This document shows positions 46,144-58,493 of a stretch of DNA of 64,000 bases, in pieces (positions within the stretch are counted from its first letter, which is position 1; every line of letters starts with the position of its first letter). The stretch is from NCBI RefSeq assembly GCF_030272615.1, contig NC_081408.1:304455450-304519449 (forward strand). Direction: 5' to 3'. A program made the translations under genes and the position numbers. The DNA is from Cryptomeria japonica (Eukaryota; Streptophyta; Pinopsida; Cupressales; Cupressaceae). The notes below the pieces were generated by a model. It saw only the letters and a list, made by a program, of their open reading frames with translations, did no database searches and was not told the DNA's origin.

Positions 46144-47214
46144 GTGGGAAACTCAAATAATAATTCAATGATGGGAAAGATTGTTAAAAGTGGGTTAATT
46201 GAAGTTGTAGATAATACAAGGAAACCAACAAAGAAACTGACAGATACACAGGTACACATTGAGATAGTAAAAATGGTAATCACTGAGAAGCCCAAACCAT
46301 TGCTAGTTGAAATGCAAACTCAGACTGATCCACTGGAGGTTGATTCAGGAAAATTGGTTACTAGTACTGCAAGCACCGAGATAGTAAAGGTAGTTGGTCA
46401 AACATTTGGTACTTCACTGAGTGAATTCAAACCTACAAATGTGACAGAAGTACTTCTAGACTCAATAAAGAAGATAACAGATTATAATGCATTGGCCTAT
46501 AAGGCAATTGATGACACTATTCCTATTCTTAAGATGATTGGACCAAAATGCAATTTAGATCAAGTAAAGGATTCTTTAAGTCAGTTAGACACATTGTCTA
46601 AATTCATTGCTGGAAATATTTTAATAGTTGATCAAATAAATGAGAAAACTTTCAAAGAGAAAATGGAAAAGGAAAAAGAAAAATTCTTTGAGGAAACAAT
46701 AAAGAAGTGCATAGAACACATTAACACACTTTTACTTGCACTAAATAAAACAACTTTGGAGTACAAGGAATTGTACAGGGACACATGCAAGTCACATCTG
46801 TTAACATAGGATATTGAAAAGAAAATAAGCACAGTACAAAAAGAGATAGATGACATAGCTGATAATATCATTGGTTCATCTGAACCTATATTAGTTATTG
46901 AGCAAGAGATAGTATAATTTGAGGAGAAGATGGAGAAATTAGAGAAAGAGAAAGAAAGGATCAAGGTAAATGCCAGAGAGGTTAAGAAAAAACTCTATCC
47001 TAAATTAGACAACCTTATCTCTCTGAGGAAAGAGATCTTTGAGGAATTAATTCAAGGGCAAAAGTTACCGAAGGAGAATATGCATCATCTCACTAGTATA
47101 ATCCAAAGAACTAAGGCAACCATGAAGGACAACAATAGATTCATACAAAGTTTAAACTTGGTTTTGGCCGACATATTTCAGATTGTAACCAACCGGTTAC
47201 AAACTTCAAGGTGA
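46144..47214 (+). pseudogene. Coiled-coil ORF in the env-like position of a Sirevirus-like copia
   Basis: One frame of 357 codons with two stops, TAG at 46807-46809 and TAA at 46915-46917, and no frameshift. It is Lys/Glu/Ile-rich with long heptad stretches: residues 165-220 (EKTFKEKMEKEKEKFFEE) and 255-300 (EEKMEKLEKEKERIKV). There is no signal peptide, membrane segment or known domain. The upstream end is open into the junction, so this is the C-terminal part of a longer protein. Sireviruses often have an extra gene between pol and the 3' LTR, in this orientation and place; its function is unsettled even in well-studied members. Confidence 0.6.
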
Positions 47215-47416
47215 AATTCTGCACTCATTTGACAATTTTTGACAACCTTTGTCATTGATGTCAAAGGGGGAGTAGTGGAAAGAGAAAAATGGCTAATCAG
47301 AGGAGATCATCTGATCAGGGGGAGCACACATTTTTGGTAACTTTTTGGACTTCATTTTTGGAAATGATTTTTGGATTTTTCTCATGAGTGTTGCCATCAA
47401 TGCCAAAGGGGGAGAT
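47215..47416 (+). other. 3' leader to the LTR with three polypurine tracts
   Basis: AAAGGGGGAG at 47263-47272, AGGGGGAG at 47317-47324 and AAAGGGGGAGAT at 47405-47416, the last touching the LTR. Two lie in a repeated context (CATTGATGTCAAAGGGGGAG and CATCAATGCCAAAGGGGGAG). Multiplied polypurine tracts are a published hallmark of Sireviruses. Confidence 0.75.
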
Positions 47417-48224
47417 TGTTGGCATTCTACACTCTAGTGAGAAATGATGGTATTGTCATTCATGGCAACCTATCGGAAACCTTGTGGATACCTTCAGGAA
47501 GCCACCCAACATTCATCTGGTAAACCATCGGCAGGCACCGACACCAGCAGACACTTCATTGACACCGACAACAATGTATACTGACACCCTAGCCGACAGG
47601 AATAAAATTTTGTTTATTGTACTTAATTGTAAATATCTTTTTGTAAAGCCGACATGGCATATTGTAATGGACTCATATATGTATGAGGTATTGTAAATCA
47701 TTTTGGAATAATGGACATATGATGGATATGGTAGAAGTGATGAATGAATATTAAGGCAGATTTTGTATAAGGTTTATGGTTATAGTATGAGCTTAAACCA
47801 ATACTGAACCTGGCATAGCAGATGCTGAATTGTAGTAGTACATTATATTGGATTTTCATAATCCATTTTGTAAGTCAGTGAGACTTCCGTTTTGTAGATT
47901 GAGCAGTGAGCTCTAGGTAGTTGGCCTTCCTGCATGTGCAGGCCCCTCATTGTAAGTAATATCTATTCATTGGCCAGTGAGTGAATATTGTGGGTCACAA
48001 ATCCCACCGAGGTTTTTCCCACACTAGGTTTCCTTGTTAAACATCTTATATTATGGTGTGTTTTCTATGCTGTCTTTACTGTTCCTGTTTACTGCATTAA
48101 TTCTTGTTTACCGGTACACTGTTTTGGAATGCAAAATACTTAATAAGGTTAAATATTCTCTAAACCAGTTAGATACTGATTCACCCCCCTCTCAGTATCT
48201 TTGGGACTATCATTAATCCTAACA
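47417..48224 (+). repeat. 3' LTR of the Sirevirus-like copia
   Basis: TGTTGGCATTCTACAC to AATCCTAACA, 808 bp, with TTCACCCCCCTCTCAGTATC near the end as in many Sirevirus LTRs. Immediately after it, gypsy III RT coding resumes on the other strand, so the copia inserted into gypsy III. Confidence 0.85.
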
Positions 48225-49263
48225 ATAACTCCTTTCTATAATGCCTTTGTGAATGGTTGAGCCTTATCTGTTAGCTGAGAAATAAAGCATCTTATTGATT
48301 GGAGACATCCTTGTAAACTTCTCATTTGACTGACATTCTTTGGAGGTGGCATTTCCATGATAACTTTAACCTTTTTTGGATCCACTTCAATTCCTTTCGC
48401 TGAAACAATATATCCTAGGAGATTACCAGATGTAACCCCAAATGCACATTTCTTGGGATTCAATATGAGTTTGAATTTTTTCATCCTGTCTAATATTGGA
48501 CCTAGTTTTGATAGATGTGTTGATCTTTTCATAGATTTGACTAGAGTATCATCAACATAGTCCTTCATGTTTTTGTGCATAATGTCATGAAAAATTGTTC
48601 TTACAGCTCTTTGATAAGTAGCACCAACATTCTTTAAGCCAAAGGGCATTACATTCCAGCAAAAGGTTCCCCATGCATAGGTGAATGTTATTTTCTCTTG
48701 ATCCCTAGGTGCAATTTTGATCTGATTGTATCTAGAAAAACCATCCATCAAAGAGTACATTTCATAGTCAGCAGTCATGTCCACGATCATGTCTATGTTA
48801 GGTAGTGGAAAATCATCCATTGGACAAGCTTTGTTTAAATATCTAAAATCTATGGAAACATGTATTGATTTGTCAAGTTTGGAAACAGGTACAATATTAA
48901 ATATTCACTCAGCATAATCAATTGCTCTGATGAATCTAGCTTTTAGTAATTTTTTCTAACTCAGCCTTAACAAGTAATGCAACATGAGGATGCATTTTTT
49001 TGGAGTTTTTGCTTAACAGGTTTAACTCGAGAAGTGATAGAGAGATGATGCATTATGAGGTCGGGATCCAGACCTGACATATCAGCATATGTCCATGCAA
49101 AATTGATCTTCTTTTCTGTGAATAAATCAGTAAATTCTTTCAGTTCTTTGGCTGACAAGGATTGAGTTACATGTATGGTGTGTTGAACTTCTTTTGTTCC
49201 AATGTTTACTAGCTGTGTAGGTTCAATTAGCACTGATGACCACTCTTGAAAGTGATTAGGCAA
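48225..49263 (-). pseudogene. Gypsy III reverse transcriptase, truncated
   Basis: 49263-48967 reads FAWTYADMSGLDPDLIMHHL, the usual lead-in to gypsy RT. After frame breaks near 48965 and 48905, 48820-48225 carries the fingers-palm part: YEMYSLMDGFSRYNQIKIAP, PFGLKNVGATYQ, the catalytic box KDYVDDTLVKS, and FLI-type connection to GYIVSAKGIEVDPKKV. It ends at the copia LTR, so RNase H and integrase are not here. Confidence 0.9.
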
Positions 49264-50619
49264 AATGTCAACTATCTCACCTTTAGGCGCCTCATAGAGG
49301 TTTTCATCGTTAGGTACGTCCTTTATTTTTACTATTTTTTATTATGACACTGCCACAGTGTGGTTTTCACTATCACAACTCTTATTTTTCTTTTTTGATT
49401 TTTGCAATTAAGATACTTGACATCTGCTAGTGTCATGTTCTCACTTTGTTCACTGGTGGAAGATCCCATTTGTTCAATTGCATTAAGATAACAGGCTAAT
49501 GTATAGTCATTGGGAAAGGTAGGTACATTCAAAGGTTGATCTTGGAGAGTAAAATCAATAAGCTCAGGATGTACTAGGGATAAAGAGTTAACAGGTTCAA
49601 GGAAATTCATGGTATTGTCATCACAAACTTAGACTAACAAGTCGAGTTCTAGAAGACTACCTCACATAAGTGTCTCAAGACCAGGAAGTGTTAGAACATG
49701 ATTATCAAAGTTTATGTTAGTATCTAGGGAGCCTGCCCCAACAAACCTACCACTAGCATCATCCTCTACTTCAGACTGGACTACATATCATGGTTTGACA
49801 GTAATAGGTTCAAAAGATAGAGTTTCAACATTCATGATGAAGTAGTCATAGTTTGGTGTCGAATAGGTAATGTCATAAATAGATCTTATTTCAAAGTGAA
49901 CAGAGTCAGAAGATGAAGCCTCTGACTCTTCTTCAAGTGGCTTAGTGAAAGCATGTATAGTATCAATATCTACATCTTTGATGCTACAAGTTCCTTCATG
50001 ATTTGGTTCAATGATCACTTGTAGTTGGCATACCTATTGGCATAACCTTGATGACTCTGTTGGTCTCTATCATCTTTTCCATTCATCTTCCTCTGGACTA
50101 ATGACTGGCCTTGCTTCTATAGCCTCCAATTCTTCATTTGTAGTGCCATACCTTATTTTATCTATGTCGTTAGAGGGAGATATAGTAGGTGAAGAATTTT
50201 CTTGTGCTCTTTCTTCTTTCAGTTGTTTTTCATAGTCTTCTTGTCTTTTTAGTCTAATTTCCTCTATTTCCTTTTGTAGTTTTAAGAGCACTATCTGTTG
50301 TTCTTGATTTATGAATCACTAGGTTCTTCAATAGTTTCTTTAGTAGATGCATCTGACAGAGGCTCTGGACCCCATTCATACTCATTCAAGTTAGTTTCTG
50401 AATCATCTACTTGCATTCTCCCTATGTATGTGACCATAATGTTTAGTGGTGCAAACAATTCTTTAATTCTTTCCATTTCTTCTCTCATATCTTCTGGGAC
50501 TTCTACTTTTTGTAATGTTACTATTGATATAGTTGGAACTTGATTACACGTTGCTTCTTCTCTCTTGATTGCTAGTTCTTCTTGTTCTTTTTCATTCTCT
50601 TCCCAAATTTGATGAGCAT
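49264..50619 (-). pseudogene. Gypsy III spacer between G-patch and RT
   Basis: Acidic, low-complexity coding pieces in changing frames: 50291-50070 (coiled, EEIRLKRQEDYEKQLKEE), 50018-49788 (SEASSSDSVHFE) and 49610-49332. Stops and frameshifts separate them. No domain is recognised; Tat elements often have a long variable region here. Confidence 0.6.
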
Positions 50620-50826
50620 TTACTTCCTGTGATGTTGACAGTAGTATCTTTTTCCTCCACTTAGACTGATGATGAGAAGTAGGTTTTGATCTGACAACTC
50701 CTCTAAATGGTATCCAAGTCCGGCTTTATAATTTGTAGACTTAGTTTGTAGCTGAATAGGTTCAACAATACCTTCTTGATGCTTGCCCAGAGGACCAATA
50801 CCTGAATATCCCATGCGTTGAATCAT
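50620..50826 (-). pseudogene. Gypsy III G-patch domain
   Basis: MIQRMGYSGIGPLGKHQEGI, then VEPI, matches the G-patch pattern (MGYxxGxGLGKxxQGIxxPI), with KAGLGYH following. G-patch domains bind nucleic acid or activate helicases in host proteins; in Tat/Ogre elements they lie after the protease. It is separated from the protease by a frame break. Confidence 0.8.
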
Positions 50827-51290
50827 TTTATAGCCTGGACTTCTTTGTTTTCACTATCTTCTTTGAAAAGCCATTTGAGAACAACCTCTTCTTCTTTTTC
50901 ATCTGCAAGGGAAGTAGAGGACTGTACAAAAATACCATCATGTATGACATTTGGAGTTTAAGTTTGTGGCTTCATAGCCTTTGATGGATTTCTAGATTGT
51001 TTTGGCGATGGAGGAAGAGACATTAGTGAAAGTACAGGTTCTATCTTGTATCCATCCATGCCAGTACTTGTGATTTTCAATTTCTTTTCTAAGTCTTTCA
51101 TCAAAGTTTCTGAACTTTTAGCTGTAGAGGCTTCTCTATTATGAGGAACAAAGATATTAGTACACTATTTTAATTCACTACATGTGTAACTTGTATCAGC
51201 AAAAATAGACTTCAATTCCATTATAAGGAAATTTCAAGCAGTGATAGTATGTAGATGGTACTGCTTGCATTTCGTGAATCCATGGCCTAC
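50827..51290 (-). pseudogene. Gypsy III region between protease and G-patch
   Basis: Weakly coding, several stops; minus-strand fragments are Lys- and Ser-rich. No domain seen. Confidence 0.4.
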
Positions 51291-51548
51291 CTAGTAATAT
51301 GTTGTAGGAAAGAGGAAGGTCAAGCACCTGAAAATAATATCTCTCTCCACAGGTTCTATCCTGATCGGTAATAGCACCAGACCTTTAGAGGTTCTCTCTT
51401 CTTCATCATAAGCTTTGATTGTTATTTTCTTTGCTAGATCAATGACATGTTCAAAAAATCCCAACTGTGTCAGTATATTGTAGGTACAAATATTCAACCT
51501 AGTACCTCCATCTATCAAAACATGTTTGGCTCGGTATTTATGGATCAT
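51291..51548 (-). pseudogene. Gypsy III aspartic protease
   Basis: KHVLIDGGTRLNICTYNIL keeps the catalytic Asp-Gly-Gly, followed by LTQLGFFEHVIDLAKKITIK, GLVLLPIRIEP and FPTTYY, the order of a retropepsin. Unlike the protease of gypsy I, the active site is intact. Neighbouring frames are interrupted, so it is not expressed as a full polyprotein. Confidence 0.88.
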
Positions 51549-53724
51549 AGCTTAGATGTGTAATGGTTGGTTATGCAGGTGATTCAGTGAATTGTCATTT
51601 TCTTCAGAGAAGGTGAGGTAATGAGGGAAGTCAGGTGACCCACCATAGATTGAAACTGATCTACATCTAAATCCCTAGGTACATTAGTAGTGAGAAAAGC
51701 TTTGACTAGGATCTCTCTATGAGTAGAAGAGATCTTAAGCAGTTCAAAAATGGAGATTTGAGTGGTAGTACATTTCAATTGTTCGACAATGCTATAACCA
51801 AGAGAGGATGATGAAACCAGTTGTTTAGATTTAGTTGTGATCATATCTGGTTGTTTGTTTGAAGAAGTTGGTAGGTTTGATGTTGTTTGGTCAGGAGTTG
51901 AGGAACTAGCTCCTTTTAGAGTAACCTTATTTTGAGCGCGAGATACAGTATTTGCAGTTTGCATTTTATGTTGTTTATCTTTGACTATGATCATGTTGCA
52001 ATGCTCAGGTTGTGAAGATTCAATCATGTTGATCAAATTGTCATTGTTGGCATAGGTGTAATTGACTTTGGAACCTCCCTTGGATTTAGAGGGTTCTCCT
52101 TGTTTATAAGTAGGTAAAGGATCTTTGGAAGCTTTATGATCAGTAATAGTCGTATGATTTCTAACAAACAATTTGCTAGCATCAATGAGGTCTTGAATCT
52201 CATGTTTGAGTTTCATGCAATTGTTTGTTGTATGACCCTTGTTTCGATGGTATTCACAGTATTCATTTTCTCTCCACCATTTGGGTTTAATTTATGGATC
52301 ATATGGTTTAGAGTTATTAGGTAATGTGATCAGATCATTTGCCAATAGAGTCTTAAGAGTTGATTCATACAATTCTTCCAAAGGAGTGAAATCATGATTA
52401 GGCTTCGAAAGCCAAGGCTTCTCTTTAAACCACTCTTTTGATTTCTTTGGAGGATTTTTTGCTGCTGTTTCAGCCGCTTTGAGGGCTTGTGTTTCGCTAG
52501 CCAGATTAAATATTGTGGGTTTTGATTAAATAGTGTCTACCACTCTATCATTAATAACATTTATGTTGTTATCTTTGCCGTATTTCCAATATTTGTTCTT
52601 TTCTTTGGAACCAGAGCCTTGTTGTGTTTCTTTCCAAAGTGATATGTCTCCTTTCTTTATAAGCACATCTTCCATTCTGAGAGAACTATCTACCAGTTTG
52701 TGAATAAAGGGTACACTTGCATTTGTATATTGTATTTCAATTCAGGGATCAAGTTATTGAAAAAAATGTCCATCTTCTCAGAATCTGGAATAGGTCGTGA
52801 ATATCTAGAGAACATCTTTCTCCAACGTTGAAGAAAAATGAGAAAAGGTTCTCCTATTTTCTGTTTGGTATTGCAAAGCCCGATCATAGTGACTAGATGA
52901 CGAATGTTATATGAGTATTGTTGGAGAAACAAAATTGACTAATTCCTCAAAAGTTTTGATTCCCATAGGCAGGCTTAAAAACCATTCCATAGCTTGTCCT
53001 CCTAAACTCCTTAGGAAAAGGTGCATGAGATATGTTTGTTCGTTCATGAACTCCATACATAAAGCACAAAATTCTCTGACATGGTCTTGAGGATTTGCTT
53101 TACCGTCATATTTGTCAAACTTAGGAATATCCACTCTTGAAGGAAATGGAGGCATGTAAAGGTTTTTGTCAAATGGGAATGGGCATATCATGTCCAAAGA
53201 AATTGCTTTGATCATTTATTATTGTTTTTCATTTCTTTGATTTTAGTTTGTAATGCTTGTAATTGTTTGTTTACTAATGCTAGTGGTGTTTCTTCCTCTT
53301 TAATGATAAGGGTTTCAATATTATAATTAGTAGGAAGTTTAGCGCCTTGTTTAGCTAGCTCTAGAAAATGCTCTTATTTTTCTCTAGCCATGATAATCTT
53401 CATCATTTTTTGGAAATCTTTATCATTTTGACAACTATGTATAACAACTTCTGTAGGTTCTGAAGCTTCAGACTCACTAGATGAGGAATCACTATCATTA
53501 GCATGGGTGCTGATATTGTCATAAGTATCGTGTTTAGCAGCTTCTCTTTGTCACTTTTCTCTATACATGATGGGAGATAAGGGTTGATCAAAAATTGGTA
53601 TACTTGACGACAAAGGTTTGTCAGAGATGATGTCTTCTACAAAGAATGGATTATTTTGAAATGAAAAGGATGGTTATTTTCCTTTAGCATCTTTCTTGTG
53701 AGAACTTCTGGTTTGAATAGGCAT
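51549..53724 (-). pseudogene. Gypsy III gag
   Basis: Probable start ATG 53724 (MPIQTRSSHKKDAKGK) with TAA as codon 17. A coiled region at 53590-53230 is followed by the retrotransposon gag domain: VDIPKFDKYDGKANPQDHVR, GGQAMEWFLSLPMG (53215-52907) and IGEPFLIFLQRWRKMFSRY (52932-52690). Near 52262-52219 a knuckle CEYHRNKGHTTNNC is complete, then KLKHEIQDLID. 52216-51584 is Ser/Thr-rich. There are at least four frame breaks. Confidence 0.88.
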
Positions 53725-55732
53725 TTATAATTGATGTGACCGAGAGCTAGATGTGATGCAGAAGTCAAGATCAAATTGAAGCTAGTTGTTCATTTGACAT
53801 AGTAATTTGAGAGAAGCGACTAAGACTCAGTCTAGTTTCAGGAATGATCTATCCTGTATAAGACGTGATCTAAGTAACTTAGTTTGATTTAGTTTGATAA
53901 CTAGTTGATTGAACTAGCTGAAAGATGATTGACAAAATCGTGCAACACAACAACATGAGTACACTATCAAGATTGTTTATGCATAGAATTATGATGACTA
54001 GATTTATGTTCATTGTAGACTGATTAGGCAAGTATGACAGTTCTGGAAAAGTGTGTAGGCAAACAATTTTCTGGACTGATAAAATCAAGAATTTGTACGA
54101 CATAGTTTTCAGACCCAGACAACAATATAACAGCTCCCAGACGACATAGATAGTTTCGCTTACAAGTTGTTGCCTATACTCATAGGATAGTTTAGTGTTC
54201 TACAGATGACAATATGATGATTATAATGACTATTCATATGACAAAATGTCAAAGGTCAGACGACAATTCTTTAGGACTAGAATGACACTTTTGTAGACCC
54301 GGACGACAATTCTGATAGGACAAGACGATAAACTGACATGACCAATGAAAACTTGTATGACAACTTGTATATAGCCAGATGATAATTCAGTAGTCTCGTA
54401 CAACAGAGGACTGGACAGAGACTAGGTTTTTATATGAATAGAGTTTTGATGAGTGACAGAGACTAGTTTTTGACATGGATAGAGTTTTGATCACTGAGTT
54501 TTTGACATTGGTGATTGTTTTCTCCAGTTTCAGTATTTCAATTTCAGTTTCAAGGATGAAAACACAGTAAACACACAAGATGTATAATGACTTCAAGCAC
54601 ATCATGCTAACCCAACAAAAATTGGCTTAGAGAAGAAAACCTTTGCTTGCAGACTCAGGTACACACTCAATAGCTAATCAGAATATAGCCGCTGAGTCTC
54701 ACACAATGGATTCTTAATGTTGTATTAGCCAACTCCAAATGCTAATGGGGGCACAAAATGACAAGTATCTTGGGAGAGTTACTATCTCTCTTACAAAAAT
54801 ATTATCCCCCTTTTAGAGGTGAATCGAGTAGCCTCTATCTTATAGTTCTTAGTCAAGAATTCCGTTCGAAATTACCCCTTGAAGTCACACAAGTATGATT
54901 GAGGCCTATAGCCCAACAAGGTACTGAAACAAGTTGTAGTCACGTAAAGGTGATTGAGACTATGAGATCCTATAAAATTATCGATATGAGAGATTTCAAA
55001 GAGAAAATCAAATAATCCTGTCCTCTGAGACTTTAATCACAAGAGGCCTATTTATTATAGTGAGTTGGAATGCTCAGGTCCAGCTATACTCACTTGGGTC
55101 ATTCTCATAGGGTGATTACTTTTTCCCGCCGTGACAAGCCCGCTAAAGGTACACAAATCTCAAACTTAGAAAAGTCTTTGAGGGTCTAGATTTCTGATTG
55201 TCTGTGTAGACAAGAGCATACTCTCCTACCTCTTAGATTTTTCTTAAAACACAAGAGATATATTTGTTCATTAACCAGATAGCAATTTAAGTTCCTAAAA
55301 AAAATGAATTTAAAGAATACACAAAATTCACTCGAATCTCCTCAGGCAACTTGCAAAAACAATGAATCAATAGTCATATTGTTTTTGTGCGACAGGCGTG
55401 TTATTTGACAAACGTTCTGCAAAAACTAGTTAGGCTACCAAAATCTCTCAGGCAAACAAAAAAAAGCCAGGGTTAGCATTAGTACCATCAAAATTCAATA
55501 AGAAAAACCCCAAAATTGCAGTTTTTTTTTAATACCAAAAACCAGAATACCGTATGAGTATTCTCACCTAGACATATGATACTTCACGATGGAACATACA
55601 ATATTTGCAGTTTGTCATTCAGGCCTTTGTGAAAACTCATAAGATTTTTTATGGTAACTGTACGAAAAAAAATCCGATTTTTTTTTTGGAATGATAGAGG
55701 TAAGTCTGCGAGGCCGAAAGATGTAGTCTTTT
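53725..55732 (-). other. Long leader of gypsy III
   Basis: About 2 kb without a credible gene. Degenerate GACGACAATTCT words recur at 53900-54420, and a 41-bp tandem duplication (CAGAGACTAGGTTTTT unit) lies at 54415-54496. Long leaders are usual in this lineage. Confidence 0.65.
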
Positions 55733-55750
55733 GACCCACGATGGGCACCA
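55733..55750 (-). other. Primer-binding site of gypsy III
   Basis: On the minus strand TGGTGCCCATCGTGGGTC lies four bases after the LTR end. It is close to the TGGCGCCCACCGTGGGG type found in many plant gypsy elements. Confidence 0.75.
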
Positions 55751-55754
55751 AAAT

Positions 55755-57013
55755 TGTGTGTGTGAAAAGTGGATAAGGTCTACAAGCTGTAAGACACAAC
55801 ACTTCAATTAAGTCATTGCATGTATGGTTAGACAAATATAATCATGAATATAAAAACCATAACAAATCGACCTATTTCCTTCTAAAAGATGCGAGTATAG
55901 ATTTGCTCTTAGATTTGTCTAAGCAATACGAATGACTAGACTACAACAAGACGAATGATTTAATCTATATGAGGACAAGAATAAGCTAAATGTATGCAAG
56001 ATTAAGCTAGATGAATGAAGATTAAGCTAAATGAATTCAAGCAATTAAACTAAATATGCAAAAAGCTAAACTAAGATGCAATAATCTCAAAAGCACAATG
56101 TTTTCAATGACTCTAGAACAAAAACTGCATAATAACAATAAATCTCCAAGGTATTTTGAATGAGAGATGAAGGTTGAATTTATAGAGACTCAAAAGAGAG
56201 ACCAACGATCAAGATCGATTAGCAATGAGTAGTTGAGATTCCTCAAGAAAAAGAACATTTCAGGATAATTGAAATAATTGAGAGATCAGATTAAGTTAAC
56301 CTTGAGATATATTCCAATTATAGCTTGATTGAATGCATTCAAACTATAAGTCTGAGTCTGCAATAGAGATAAATTTAGTTGATTCCATCCACTTGAGATA
56401 AAAATAAGTGATTCCATGCACTTTCATTTAATTTGCTCAAGATTTTTATTTAGAAAAAGGCTTTTCAATTTAACTGAACCTCTTTCCTCGAGAAAAACTT
56501 TTAAGTTTTATTTTTAGAGAAAATGATTAATTCAATTTAATTGCTTTTCTAATTTCTCAAGTTATCTCAATTTAGAAAAATAAATATCTTAAGTTTGATT
56601 TCTTCTCTCAATTTAATTCTTTTCTTTTGTTTTCAATTTAACTTTTTCTTTTACAGATTAATTCTTTTTTTTTTGTGATAAATCTCTTTTTGTAAATTAA
56701 TTCTTTTTAATCTCTTTTTGTAAATTAATTCCTTTTTTTATGATTAAAAGGCAAATTTATTTATTAATTAAATAGGCTAGGATATTTGATTAAGTAAATA
56801 GGATAATTGATCAAAATGATTTACTTAGAATGATTAAATTAATTAATTAAATATTAAATTAATATAGAGTGATTAACTTGCAATGTAACATTGATGATTG
56901 AAGAATTAATTAATTAGGTGCTCAAGGTTGATTTAATTGCCTTTGGTTAGGACCTTGGTGATGTTGTCGAGATTAGGGGCCCATGGTTTAGGTGACCATT
57001 TTTAGGGTATTAC
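55755..57013 (-). repeat. 5' LTR of gypsy III
   Basis: On the minus strand it starts GTAATACCCTAAAAATGGTC (first base lost at the junction with the next element) and ends CACACACACA at 55755. AT-rich. A 28-bp tandem duplication (AATCTCTTTTTGTAAATTAA unit) lies near 56682-56735. ORFs inside are chance. Confidence 0.7.
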
Positions 57014-58493
57014 TGATAGTTCTGATACTTAAAGATAAGTACAAATGCCAAGCTAACAAGATGAGGGGGGGCGGTGAATCATACAAACTTGTTCATCCAT
57101 AAAAACATCAGATTCAACCTTGGTAACCTATATATCAGTAATATAACCAAAACTGCTAAACATGCAAACTCAAAAGCATATAAACATCATAACACTCATA
57201 ACACTCATAACACCAGATTTAACGCAGAAACCCAAATAGGGAAAAACCACTATGGGATTTCGGACCCACTAAGAAATATACTCTTCTAGAGTATGCTTGG
57301 TTAAAAGCAAATCCTATTAAAGATTACAAAAACATTGCTAGATGTGATCCGGTTAAGGGATTTCCCTCAGATCTGTTAGGATCTTCACTTTGTTAGAAGT
57401 GACCTTGTCAAAGGATTTCAAACACTCAATCAGAATGTCACCTTGCTAGAGGATTTACAAATAAGACTGTTAAGTCCACTCGGTTAAGAGATTTTCTGTC
57501 ACTTTACAAAATAACAGTAATAAAAATCTATCTACAACTTCACATCTAAAATGCTGAAGCAGATTCTTATTTGCTCAATACAATCTATTCATAGGACTCA
57601 TCTTGTCCCTCTGCTGGGCTCTATACTCTATTTCTCAAACAGGTCTTCAAGCTTCTGTGCTCAGTAATCACTATGTAGCATCCCTGTGCATACACCTGCC
57701 TGCATGCATTGTTTATCAACAGTTCCTTATTTATAAACAATCTGCTAACCGCTTAATCTCCTTGATCACATTTCCCATGATCAATCATAGCCATCAGATC
57801 TTCAAAATTGACTAGGTTCAATGTGTCCTTCGATCTAAAAAATCTTTTACCCCACCTTGGAACTTGCATACATTTCTTGGAACTTGTGCTAGGGTATTGC
57901 GGTTCAATCTGAGCTGTAGATCTTCTTGCCGATTTTCCTTTGCCATAGATTATTTAACAATCTTGATGCATGGCTTACAAATCATTTAATCAGTTCCAAC
58001 TCATCAACTTCCTTCATTATATAACACATTCAATCATTTAATGCATTCTGTTATTACTCGGTTGCAACTCGGTGAATACTAAACTTCACTCGGTAAACAT
58101 TCCACCTTCATTAACCGATAGCGATAACCTTAGGGTTTACCGACTAGGTTCTTTGCTTGGTAACATAGTATAGTATTAACCTTGCAAACAACAACATATG
58201 TAAGATATCAAAACAATCCAAAACATTATGATCTCATCATTGTCTAACTTGGTAATAGTTGCCCATTGAATAACTTATTTCTCCCCTTATTCATCATATT
58301 CTTTCTGTGTCTTTTACTGACTTCTTTATACTCATCAAAACATACTTCTTAAGATATGGCAACATCATACTGAATCAGTAAATCAATTTCTTGACATCAA
58401 TGACAAAATAATAATATTAAGACAATAAATATCCTTAATTAGTTATATCCATAATCATCAACAACCTTCTCAATATCCTTTGAAATGCCAACA
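57014..58493 (-). repeat. 3' LTR of copia V (Sirevirus-like)
   Basis: On the minus strand it starts TGTTGGCATTTCAAAGG at 58493 and ends GAACTATCA at 57014, with GATTCACCGCCCCCCCTCATC near the end as in the LTR at 47417-48224. The two are the same type but not the same family. It is inserted exactly at the outer end of the gypsy III LTR. Confidence 0.75.

Larger units (their letters stand above)
48225..57013 (-). mobile_element. Gypsy III: Tat/Ogre-like element, 5' LTR to RT
   Basis: On the minus strand: LTR (57013-55755), primer site, 2-kb leader, gag from 53724, protease, G-patch and RT, cut at 48225 by the copia LTR. A G-patch between protease and RT marks the Tat/Ogre lineage. RNase H, integrase and the 3' LTR are missing from the window. 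Confidence 0.88.

Noticed and set aside
46632-46964. Ser/Phe-rich minus-strand ORF
   Set aside because: Antisense shadow of the Lys/Glu coiled-coil frame.
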